Positions 36,823-44,077 of a stretch of DNA of 64,000 bases are shown here, in pieces (within the stretch, counting starts at the first letter, position 1; each line of letters begins with the position of its first letter). Source of the DNA: a candidate division Zixibacteria bacterium SM23_81 (lineage in GTDB: Bacteria > SM23-81); the NCBI GenBank assembly GCA_001304015.1, contig LJUY01000001.1:141520-205519 (forward strand), written 5' to 3'. Both the position numbers and the translations under genes were made by a program. Under the pieces are notes generated by a model. The model did not search any database, was not told where the DNA came from, and was given only the letters and a program-made list of their open reading frames with translations.

Positions 36823-37168
36823 CCCGTCCTTCTTGTAACGTTTTTATGATCTTACTGATTCGGAGTCCACGCTCAAGGGATCGATCCCTCTGGAAAGAAA
36901 GCTCCGGCGTGTATTTTAACCGCAAGCGACGGCCAATCTCTCCCTGTATGAAGAACTTGGCACTGTTCAAGCCCCGTTCGGTCTCTTCCTGGATGCTTCG
37001 ATCGCCGAAAATGCTGATAAAAACCCTCGCATGCCGCAAATCATCGCTCATCTCCACAGCGGTAACCGTGGCAAGTCCTATGCGAGGGTCTTTCAGCTCC
37101 CTTTCGATGATCTCACCGATTTCCCTTTTAATGAGGTCCCCAACCCTTTCAGATCTTTTCACACCCAT
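36788..37168 (-). CDS. rbfA: 30S ribosome-binding factor A
   Basis: A 126-residue KH-type assembly factor for 16S rRNA maturation and cold adaptation. Recognisable by VGDLIKREIGEIIERELKDPR in two parts (VGDLIKREI, IERELKDPRIG), TAVEMSDDLRHARVFISI and RLRLKYTPELSF. A charged tail of about 12 residues overlaps the start of nrnA. Confidence 0.96.
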   Translation of the reverse strand: MGVKRSERVGDLIKREIGEIIERELKDPRIGLATVTAVEMSDDLRHARVFISIFGDRSIQEETERGLNSAKFFIQGEIGRRLRLKYTPELSFQRDRSLERGLRISKIIKTLQEGRDEESEGGRTGD

Positions 37169-37187
37169 GGCCTCGAGCTCTCACCGC

Positions 37188-37469
37188 CTATCTTATCTCA
37201 AGCGCCCATTGGAGAATTTCCGCCCTGGGTTCCTTTCCAACGAGGTCCACCACTTTGTTCAAAACCCGATTGGCAAAACGGACGTCAGTGCTGACGATGG
37301 CCACTCCCAAGGTAGCCCTCTGCCACAGGTCATGATGGTCGATCTCAGAGACAGAGACGTTGAAGTCGCTCTGAATTCTGTCCTTGATGGCTCGGAGGAT
37401 CTGTCTTTTAGACTTCAAAGAGCCACTTTCAGCCAGATACAGATCGATGGTACAGACGCCGATGATCAT
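37188..37469 (-). CDS. ylxP: DUF503 (YlxP-like) protein
   Basis: A 93-residue protein of the DUF503 family: IIGVCTIDLYLAESGSLKSKR at the start (shown in parts: IIGVCTIDLYL, SGSLKSKRQILR) and WQRATLGVAIVSTD. Members sit between infB and rbfA in many genomes, as here, and one is reported to influence ribosome assembly. No catalytic residues are known. Confidence 0.93.
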   Translation of the reverse strand: MIIGVCTIDLYLAESGSLKSKRQILRAIKDRIQSDFNVSVSEIDHHDLWQRATLGVAIVSTDVRFANRVLNKVVDLVGKEPRAEILQWALEIR

Positions 37470-37488
37470 CTGCAGCTCGTGCTTCCGA

Positions 37489-39684
37489 CTATTTAGGTAC
37501 CTCTTTCAGCTGATAGGTCTCCAGGACATCTTTCTCTTGCAGGTCATTGAACTCTTCCAGCCCAATCCCGCACTCAAAGCCCGATTGAACTTCTGCGACG
37601 TCGTTTTTGAAGCGCTTCAGGGAGGAAATTTTACCATCGTGCACCACAGTTCCGTCTCGTATAACCCGCACTCTGGCGTTTCTCTTTATCTGGCCCGATT
37701 GAACGAAAGATCCGGCGATGACTCCCACCTTAGAGACTTGAAACAGCTCCCGAATCTCCGCTGTACCCAAAATTTCCTCTTCGTACTCGGGTTCCAGAAG
37801 GCCCTTCAGAGCAGATTCGATGTCGGAAACAGCCTCATAGATGACATTGTAGCGACGAATGTCCACTCTTTCCCGAGAGGCGAGCTCTTGGGCTCGAAGG
37901 TCGGGTCCGACGTAGAAACCGATGACGATGGCGTTAGAGGCGGCAGCCAAGAGAATATCGGAGACGTTGATGGTCCCCACACCCTTGTGAATGACCACCA
38001 CCCGGATTCCCTCCACATCAAGCTTTTCCAGAGAGTCGCTCATGGCCTCCACGGAACCGTCTACGTCTCCTTTAATGATAAGACGAAGCTCTTTTTCCTC
38101 TCCAGATTTGATCTGCTCGTATATGTCCTTCAATGTTAATCGCTTGGTGGCGCGGCGAAATTCCTCCTCTCGCTTGAGCTGCTGTCTTTTAAGGCATATT
38201 TCCCGAGCCTCTCGCTCGCTATCCACAACATAAAAGGGGTCACCCGCTTGAGGTACGCCGGTAATTCCAGTAACCTGAACGGGAGCAGAAGGTCCCACCT
38301 CCTGTACAGCAGTTCCCCATTCGTTTGTCAGCGTACGCACCTTTCCATAACAGAGACCGGTAACGAAGGGCATGCCAACTCTCAGAACTCCTCGCTGTAT
38401 GAGTACTGTGGCTATGGATCCCCGCCCCTTATCGAGGCGAGATTCGATGATGACGCCCTGAGCTTTTCCCCTAACGTTCCCCTTTAGCTCTAAGAGCTCT
38501 GCTTGGAGAAGTATCAACTCCAGTAACTTATCGATACCTTCCCCAGTCTTGGCAGAAATCTCACAGGCGATGGTGCGACCACCCCATTCTTCAACAGTAA
38601 GTGCATGTTTTTGTAGCTGTTGCTTGATGGCCTCGGCGTTTGCATTGGGCAGATCGATTTTATTGATGGCCACGATGATGGGAACGCCCGCCGCCCGAGC
38701 GTGGTCAATGGCCTCGATGGTCTGAGGCATGATGTTGTCATCGGCGGCAATGACCAACACAACGATATCAGTAACTTGGGCTCCCCGGGCTCGCATGGCG
38801 GTGAAAGCCTCATGGCCCGGCGTATCCAGAAAGGTAATTTCACCCCCGGGCTGATGGACCTCATAAGCCCCGATATGCTGAGTAATGCCACCAGATTCTC
38901 CAGCAATGACGTCGCTTTGGCGGATGTAGTCCAACAGGGAGGTTTTTCCATGATCTACGTGACCCATAACCGTCACAACGGGGGCTCGCGGTTGAAGATC
39001 CTCTTCTACCTTCTTCTCTTCAACCATCTCCTCGAGACCGTAGCCCTCAAGCTGCTCAACCTCGTATCCGAACTCATCTGCCACCATTGTGATGGTGTCC
39101 ATATCCAATCGCTGATTGATGGTCACCATAAGGCCAAGTTCCATGCACTTAGAAATCACCGCGGCAGGAGTGGCCTCCATCTGTTCGGCCAGTTCTGCTA
39201 CTGAAATGAACTCGCTAACCCGAACCACTTTACCCTCTTCTACCTCCACCTCACCCCCCTTATCGACCTTCTTTCGGCGGCGACGACCTGGTTTCCTTCC
39301 CTCCATACTGGCCAAGGTCCTCTTCACACTCTCGGCTACCTCTTGTTTGTCTATGGTGGGCTTAGGCTGACGCCGCTTCCTTCTCTTTTGGGATGTCCTG
39401 GGGAGCCTTTTCTTGGCCTTTTCACGCCTGCGCCTCTTCTTGATATCCTTCTCTTTTTCCTCTTTGCGGGCGATCTCTTCGTGTTTTTCCCGTTTACGCT
39501 CGTCTCTCTTCTTAACCTCCTCTTTCTGTTGCTCGAATTTCTTGCGAATATCGGCCACCATCTTGTCGTCTACGACGCTCATATGGCTACGAACGTCATA
39601 ATTGAGGCTTTTGAGCAACGAGACGAGCGCTTCGCTGGATACTTTAAATTGCTTGGCAACCTCGTAGATTCTTCGCTTTTCCAA
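37489..39684 (-). CDS. infB: Translation initiation factor IF-2
   Basis: GTPase delivering initiator tRNA to the ribosome. The 731-residue protein begins with the IF2-N helix bundle ([22 protein letters not shown]), a highly charged lysine/arginine/glutamate linker, a second IF2-N-like segment, and the G domain ([25 protein letters not shown]), then the four C-terminal domains. I start at TTG 39684, eight bases after a run of seven Gs; the frame is open upstream but shows no conserved sequence there. Follows nusA in the rimP-nusA-infB order. Confidence 0.96.
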   Translation of the reverse strand: MEKRRIYEVAKQFKVSSEALVSLLKSLNYDVRSHMSVVDDKMVADIRKKFEQQKEEVKKRDERKREKHEEIARKEEKEKDIKKRRRREKAKKRLPRTSQKRRKRRQPKPTIDKQEVAESVKRTLASMEGRKPGRRRRKKVDKGGEVEVEEGKVVRVSEFISVAELAEQMEATPAAVISKCMELGLMVTINQRLDMDTITMVADEFGYEVEQLEGYGLEEMVEEKKVEEDLQPRAPVVTVMGHVDHGKTSLLDYIRQSDVIAGESGGITQHIGAYEVHQPGGEITFLDTPGHEAFTAMRARGAQVTDIVVLVIAADDNIMPQTIEAIDHARAAGVPIIVAINKIDLPNANAEAIKQQLQKHALTVEEWGGRTIACEISAKTGEGIDKLLELILLQAELLELKGNVRGKAQGVIIESRLDKGRGSIATVLIQRGVLRVGMPFVTGLCYGKVRTLTNEWGTAVQEVGPSAPVQVTGITGVPQAGDPFYVVDSEREAREICLKRQQLKREEEFRRATKRLTLKDIYEQIKSGEEKELRLIIKGDVDGSVEAMSDSLEKLDVEGIRVVVIHKGVGTINVSDILLAAASNAIVIGFYVGPDLRAQELASRERVDIRRYNVIYEAVSDIESALKGLLEPEYEEEILGTAEIRELFQVSKVGVIAGSFVQSGQIKRNARVRVIRDGTVVHDGKISSLKRFKNDVAEVQSGFECGIGLEEFNDLQEKDVLETYQLKEVPK

Positions 39685-39718
39685 TCTCAACACCCCCCCA
39701 TTGGGTGAGGGTCCCCGT

Positions 39719-41365
39719 TCAATTTGAGATCTCGTCCTGACCTTGCAGCTCGGGCTGCTCCTCTCCCTGAGCCTCGCCCCTCTCCACATCTTCTTTATGA
39801 CTTCGATTGTCGCTCTCTTCAGCCTTAGTCTGGCGGGCTATCGAATGCTCCTCACGCTGCTGAAGTCTCTCTTGGGCTGCTTCCAGAAGCTTCTTGGCGG
39901 TGGCAGGACCAACTCCCGTCACTTGCAGGAGCTTCTCCTCCTTAAGCATGACCAGATCCTGAACGCTCTCCACGCCAATTTTCTCCAATTCCTGGACCAG
40001 TTTGGGACCAATACCTCTCAGCTCAGCGATGTCCAAAGATGAGGCAACCGCATCGATACTCGTCTCCACTTCCCGCAGCTCTTCAGCCTTGGCTTGGCGA
40101 ATCCTCAAGCGCTCCTCCTGCTGCTGCTCAAGCCTCTGCTTGGCCGCCTTCAGAAGCTTCTTGGCGGTGGCAGGGCCAACTCCCGGCACTTGCAAGATTT
40201 TCTCCTCCTTGAGCATGACTAGATCCTGAACGCTCCCCACGCCAATTTTCTCCAATTCCTGGACCAATTTGGGCCCAATCCCACTCAGTTCTGAAACATC
40301 CAAGCGCATGGCAGCCATTTCCTCGGCGCGCCGCACATACTCTGTCTGTGAAAGTATGTCGATCTTCCAGCCGGATAATTTGGCCGCCAACCTGACGTTC
40401 TGACCAGCTCGACCGATGGCCAGAGAGAGCTGATCGTCCTCTACAACGAGTATCATTTTATGCTCTTCCTCATCGGTCTCTATACGCGATACCTTTGCCG
40501 GCCCAATAGCCTTGGTGACGAAGGTGGCAGGATCAGGGCTCCAGGGGACAATATCTATACGCTCGTTGCTTAGCTCGCGCACGATGTTCTGAACACGAGT
40601 CCCCTTTAAACCCACACATGCTCCCACGGGATCCACACGAGCGTCATGGGAGACGACGGCCACCTTAGATCGGTCTCCAGCCTCTCGAGCAATGGCTTTG
40701 ATCTCCACGATCTTCTCGTAAATTTCCGGAACTTCCAACTCAAAGAGCTTCTCCAAAAATCCTGGATGAGTTCGGGACAGAAGAATCTGAGGTCCCTTAG
40801 TGGTTTTTTGTACGTCTAATAAATACGCTCTGATGGTGTCACCCTGCCGATAACGCTCCCTGCGAATCTGTTCCTGAACGGGCACGATGCCTTCTGGTCG
40901 GCCTAAATTGACGATGAGATTGCCCCGATCCACTTGCTGAACTGTACCGGTGATGATCTCTCCGATTCGATCCTGATAGTCCACGAAGATCTTCTCCCTT
41001 TCCGCCTCGCGAATTCGCTGGATGAGAATTTGTTTGGCGGCCTGGATAGCGTTGCGCCCAAAATCCTGAAAACTCAGCTGCTCCTGGATTTCCTTACCCA
41101 CTCGTGCACTAGGATCGATGAGTTTGGCATCGGCTCGAGAAATTTCAAGGGCCTTATCTTCCACCTCTTTCACCACCTTCTTGGTGGCGAAGATGGAAAT
41201 TTCCCCCGTATTTCGATCTATGGTCACCGTGATGTTGTCACAGGTGCCAAACTTCTTTTTGGCCGCAGACTTTAAGCCCGCTTCTAAGGTCTCTAGGACC
41301 AGATCTAACTCCACGTGTTTCTCTCTGGTTATCTGACCCAGGGCTTCAAGAACCTCGTAGTCCAT
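39719..41365 (-). CDS. nusA: Transcription termination/antitermination factor NusA with duplicated HhH tail
   Basis: Elongation factor binding RNA polymerase and nascent RNA. The 548-residue protein has the N-terminal polymerase-binding domain, S1 domain (GEIITGTVQQVDRGNLIVNLG), and two KH domains (DPVGACVGLKGTRVQNIV; LAIGRAGQNVRLAAKLSGW). Its tail then holds two nearly identical helix-hairpin-helix units, about residues 359-405 and 448-494, each with GIGPKLVQELEKIGV and GVGPATAKKLL, separated by a glutamine-rich coiled stretch and followed by an acidic end. The unit duplication is recent at DNA level. Confidence 0.95.
   Translation of the reverse strand: MDYEVLEALGQITREKHVELDLVLETLEAGLKSAAKKKFGTCDNITVTIDRNTGEISIFATKKVVKEVEDKALEISRADAKLIDPSARVGKEIQEQLSFQDFGRNAIQAAKQILIQRIREAEREKIFVDYQDRIGEIITGTVQQVDRGNLIVNLGRPEGIVPVQEQIRRERYRQGDTIRAYLLDVQKTTKGPQILLSRTHPGFLEKLFELEVPEIYEKIVEIKAIAREAGDRSKVAVVSHDARVDPVGACVGLKGTRVQNIVRELSNERIDIVPWSPDPATFVTKAIGPAKVSRIETDEEEHKMILVVEDDQLSLAIGRAGQNVRLAAKLSGWKIDILSQTEYVRRAEEMAAMRLDVSELSGIGPKLVQELEKIGVGSVQDLVMLKEEKILQVPGVGPATAKKLLKAAKQRLEQQQEERLRIRQAKAEELREVETSIDAVASSLDIAELRGIGPKLVQELEKIGVESVQDLVMLKEEKLLQVTGVGPATAKKLLEAAQERLQQREEHSIARQTKAEESDNRSHKEDVERGEAQGEEQPELQGQDEISN
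39885..40023 (-). repeat. nusA internal direct repeat, copy 2
   Basis: 139 bases coding for the second helix-hairpin-helix unit of NusA. By eye about nine in ten bases match the copy at 40152-40290, and the period is 267 bases. Confidence 0.85.
40152..40290 (-). repeat. nusA internal direct repeat, copy 1
   Basis: 139 bases coding for the first helix-hairpin-helix unit of NusA; partner of 39885-40023. Confidence 0.85.
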
Positions 41366-41384
41366 GGAAAGCCTCCAACAAAGG

Positions 41385-41846
41385 CTAAAATTTCGGCTTC
41401 AGCTTGGTCTTCACGATCTCGTTCTGCGGTATAAACACCCCTTTGCCTCCTACATCCAGAGTAATTCCCTCCTCCCTCCAGGAGGAAAGATTCCCCACAA
41501 TCGTGCGCTTGCTGCCGGAGGATTTAAGAGCGGTCACTTGAACAAGACGGCCCAAATTTCTTCGAAAATCTGATGGCTCGCATAGGGGACGATCAAGGCC
41601 CGGCGAGGAGACTTCCAAGGTATAGCGGTGAGGAATGAAATCGTTAACATCCAGCAGGTGAGACACCTCTTTGCTCACAACGGAACAATCCTGCACGGTG
41701 ACTCCACCTGGCTTGTCAATGTATAGACGCAAAATCCGTCGACCACGCTCAACCAAGAAGCGGATCTCCACGAGCTCAATGGCCGTGCCTTCCCACACGG
41801 GCTGAACGACCTTTCTGACCTGCTCTACAAGGTCGGCGGAAACCAC
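41385..41846 (-). CDS. rimP: Ribosome maturation factor RimP
   Basis: A 153-residue factor for 30S assembly. Family segments are clear: GTAIELVEIRFLVERGRRILRLYIDKPGGV in parts (ELVEIRF, LRLYIDKPGGVTV), DCSVVSKEVSHLLD, YTLEVSSPGLDRPL. GTG start with GGGGAG eight bases upstream. First gene of the long translation and RNA group that runs to miaB. Confidence 0.96.
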   Translation of the reverse strand: MVSADLVEQVRKVVQPVWEGTAIELVEIRFLVERGRRILRLYIDKPGGVTVQDCSVVSKEVSHLLDVNDFIPHRYTLEVSSPGLDRPLCEPSDFRRNLGRLVQVTALKSSGSKRTIVGNLSSWREEGITLDVGGKGVFIPQNEIVKTKLKPKF

Positions 41847-41883
41847 TTCCCAAACTCCCCTGACTCAGCGTAAGGGCTTGATA

Positions 41884-41911
41884 CATAAAAGAGTGGGCTT
41901 AGACCCACTCT
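41884..41911 (-). terminator. Hairpin terminating proS, lying in the rimP leader
   Basis: GAGTGGG (41891-41897) pairs with CCCACTC (41904-41910) around a six-base loop and the minus strand continues TTTTATG. It terminates proS, but it also lies downstream of the likely rimP promoter, so it could attenuate that transcript. Confidence 0.75.
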
Positions 41912-41919
41912 CAAATTTC

Positions 41920-41948
41920 AATATAGTGCATGTGAACCTCGAATGCAA
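41920..41948 (-). promoter_or_regulatory. Promoter of the rimP-nusA-infB group
   Basis: TTGCAT (41948-41943), 17-base spacer, TATATT (41925-41920) on the minus strand, immediately after the proS stop. Transcription would start near 41913, just before the hairpin at 41911-41890. Confidence 0.55.
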
Positions 41949-41957
41949 GCGAAAACT

Positions 41958-43694
41958 TTATTTTTTTGCCGATACGTTTTCGATGGCCGATCGTTCTTTA
42001 TGAATCAATTTGACTACGTGAGCTACTGCTTTATCTTGATCAATTTTCAACACCTGATCATCTCGGCGAAGCTTCAGCTCCACTTTACCCTCTTCTAGGG
42101 ACTTCTCTCCCACCGTGAGCCTCAGCGGTATCCCAATCAGGTCGGCGTCTTTAAATTTGAATCCCGCTCGCTCGTCCCGATCGTCCATCAATATCTCCAA
42201 CCCAGCCTCACTTAAAGTCTCATAGAGCTGTTCCGCAGTGGCTATTGTTTTCTCGTCGTCCACATTAAGGGGGAGTATCAACAGCTGGTACGGGGCAATG
42301 GTTATGGGCCAGATGATCCCGCCTTCATCGTGATATTGCTCTATGGCTGCAGCCACCGTCCTGGTGATGCCAATCCCGTAACAGCCCATAATAAAAGGCA
42401 ATTCCCGTCCGTCTTGATCTAAGAATGTGGCTCTCATTGAGGTGCTGTATTTGGTGCCTAGCTTGAAGATCTGGCCCACTTCGATCCCACGACGGGAGGT
42501 GAGGGGTTTTCCGCAGGCGGGACAAAGATCTCCAGCCTGAGCCATATGAAGGCTTTCAAAACTGTCGATGGCGAAATCCCTGGGGAAATTGGTGTTGATC
42601 AAGTGGGCCTGATCCTCATTGGCGCCCACGACCACATTGACCAAGCCTTGCAGGGACTTATCAGAGATCAACTCCACGCCTTTCAGGCCCACAGGCCCTG
42701 TGAATCCCACGGGAGCCCCGGAGACTTTGAGAATTTCTTCTGGCGTGGCCATCTCCAGTTTGGCACATTCACGCGAGCGGCGAACCTTGGCCTCGTTGAT
42801 GTCCCGGTCGCCCCTGATGAGCACAGCCACGACTCTATCGTCACACCGGTACAGGATGGTTTTGATCAGCCGTTTGGCATCCACGTTGAGAAACTCGGTG
42901 ACCTGCTCCACGGTGTGAGCCCCCGGTGTGTTCACTTTCTCTAGGGGCTTGGCTTTTTCCTCTATGCTGTACGGGGGAATGAGAGATCGGGCTCCCTCTC
43001 GGGTGGCTGCATATCCGCACTCGCAGCTGAGAATCTCTGATTCTCCGTTGTCGGCCAGGACCATAAATTCATGAGTTACATCGCCTCCGATGACACCAGA
43101 ATCCGCTTGCACCGGGGCAGTGGACAGCCCGCAGCGCTGAAAAATGCGAGCATAAGCCTCATACATACGCTGATAGGTCTTGTCCAGAGATGCCTCGTTT
43201 TCATGAAAGCTATAGGCGTCTTTCATGACGAACTCGCGGGCACGCATCACCCCGAAGCGCGGTCGAATTTCATCACGAAACTTGGTCTGAATCTGGTAAA
43301 AAGTTAGTGGCAATCTTCTGTACGAGCGAATGTGGTTGCGGAGTAAGTCGGTGATCACCTCTTCGTGGGTGGGGCCCAGGGCGAAATTTCGCTGATGCCG
43401 ATCTGTGACCTTCATGAGCTCTTTACCATAGAGATCCCATCGACCACTCTCTTGCCATAGCTCGCCCGGATGCAAAATGGGCATAAGTAATTCCAAAGCC
43501 CCGGCCCTGTTCATCTCCTCCCGAACAATCTGTTCCACCTTCTTTATGGCCCGAAGGCCCAAAGGCAGATAGGTGTAGACCCCGGAGGTCAGTTTTCGCA
43601 TCAGCCCCGCGCGCACCATGAGTTTATGGCTGATGACCTCCGCCTCAGTGGGATCTTCTTTATGTGTGGGAATGAATGTCTCCGTCCAACGCAT
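41958..43694 (-). CDS. proS: Prolyl-tRNA synthetase (bacterial type)
   Basis: Charges tRNA-Pro. The 578-residue class II enzyme starts MRWTETFIPTHKEDP, with motif regions RAGLMRKLTSGVYTYLPLG, HPGELWQESGRWD, FRDEIRPRFGVMRAREFVMKD (in parts FRDEIRPRFG, REFVMKDAYSFH) and the C-terminal GCYGIGITRTVAAAIEQ. The inserted YbaK-like editing domain lies in the middle (AVLIRGDRDINEAKV). Start at ATG 43694 with AGGA seven bases upstream; upstream in-frame codons run through tRNA-Gly and were rejected. The tRNAs and proS share a promoter at 43929-43957. Confidence 0.96.
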   Translation of the reverse strand: MRWTETFIPTHKEDPTEAEVISHKLMVRAGLMRKLTSGVYTYLPLGLRAIKKVEQIVREEMNRAGALELLMPILHPGELWQESGRWDLYGKELMKVTDRHQRNFALGPTHEEVITDLLRNHIRSYRRLPLTFYQIQTKFRDEIRPRFGVMRAREFVMKDAYSFHENEASLDKTYQRMYEAYARIFQRCGLSTAPVQADSGVIGGDVTHEFMVLADNGESEILSCECGYAATREGARSLIPPYSIEEKAKPLEKVNTPGAHTVEQVTEFLNVDAKRLIKTILYRCDDRVVAVLIRGDRDINEAKVRRSRECAKLEMATPEEILKVSGAPVGFTGPVGLKGVELISDKSLQGLVNVVVGANEDQAHLINTNFPRDFAIDSFESLHMAQAGDLCPACGKPLTSRRGIEVGQIFKLGTKYSTSMRATFLDQDGRELPFIMGCYGIGITRTVAAAIEQYHDEGGIIWPITIAPYQLLILPLNVDDEKTIATAEQLYETLSEAGLEILMDDRDERAGFKFKDADLIGIPLRLTVGEKSLEEGKVELKLRRDDQVLKIDQDKAVAHVVKLIHKERSAIENVSAKK

Positions 43695-43732
43695 CGCTTT
43701 TCCTGCCCTAGTCGGGCTTCCATAAACAAAAA

Positions 43733-43807
43733 TGGAGCGGGCGAAGGGAGTCGAACCCTCGACGTCAAGCTTGGGAAGCTTGCATTCTACCGCTGAATTA
43801 CGCCCGC
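43733..43807 (-). tRNA. tRNA-Gly(CCC)
   Basis: Acceptor GCGGGCG/CGCCCGC, D-stem ATTC/GAAT, anticodon stem CAAGC/GCTTG with loop TTCCCAA, T-loop TTCGACT, encoded CCA (43733-43735). Confidence 0.97.
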
Positions 43808-43834
43808 ACCACTTTTTTAGGTCCAACTTTGAGG

Positions 43835-43908
<74 letters not shown>

Positions 43909-43928
43909 GCAACCTTCTTGTGGCTTTT

Positions 43929-43957
43929 AATTTAATGTCCGGAAGGGAATTTGTCAA
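43929..43957 (-). promoter_or_regulatory. Promoter for tRNA-Arg, tRNA-Gly and proS
   Basis: TTGACA (43957-43952), 17-base spacer, TAAATT (43934-43929) on the minus strand; transcription would begin about a dozen bases before the tRNA-Arg. Confidence 0.75.
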
Positions 43958-44077
43958 CCTTTATTTGAATACTTGAAGGATCGGACTAATAGAAACGTCG
44001 TATATCTTTGCTAACATATATATTATGATAACTACTTAATGTTTTACTTAAATCTGATTGAATCGAAGTACGATGAA

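Noticed and set aside
38620..39204. 194-codon plus-strand frame
   Set aside because: Antisense to the IF-2 G domain, which is unambiguous.
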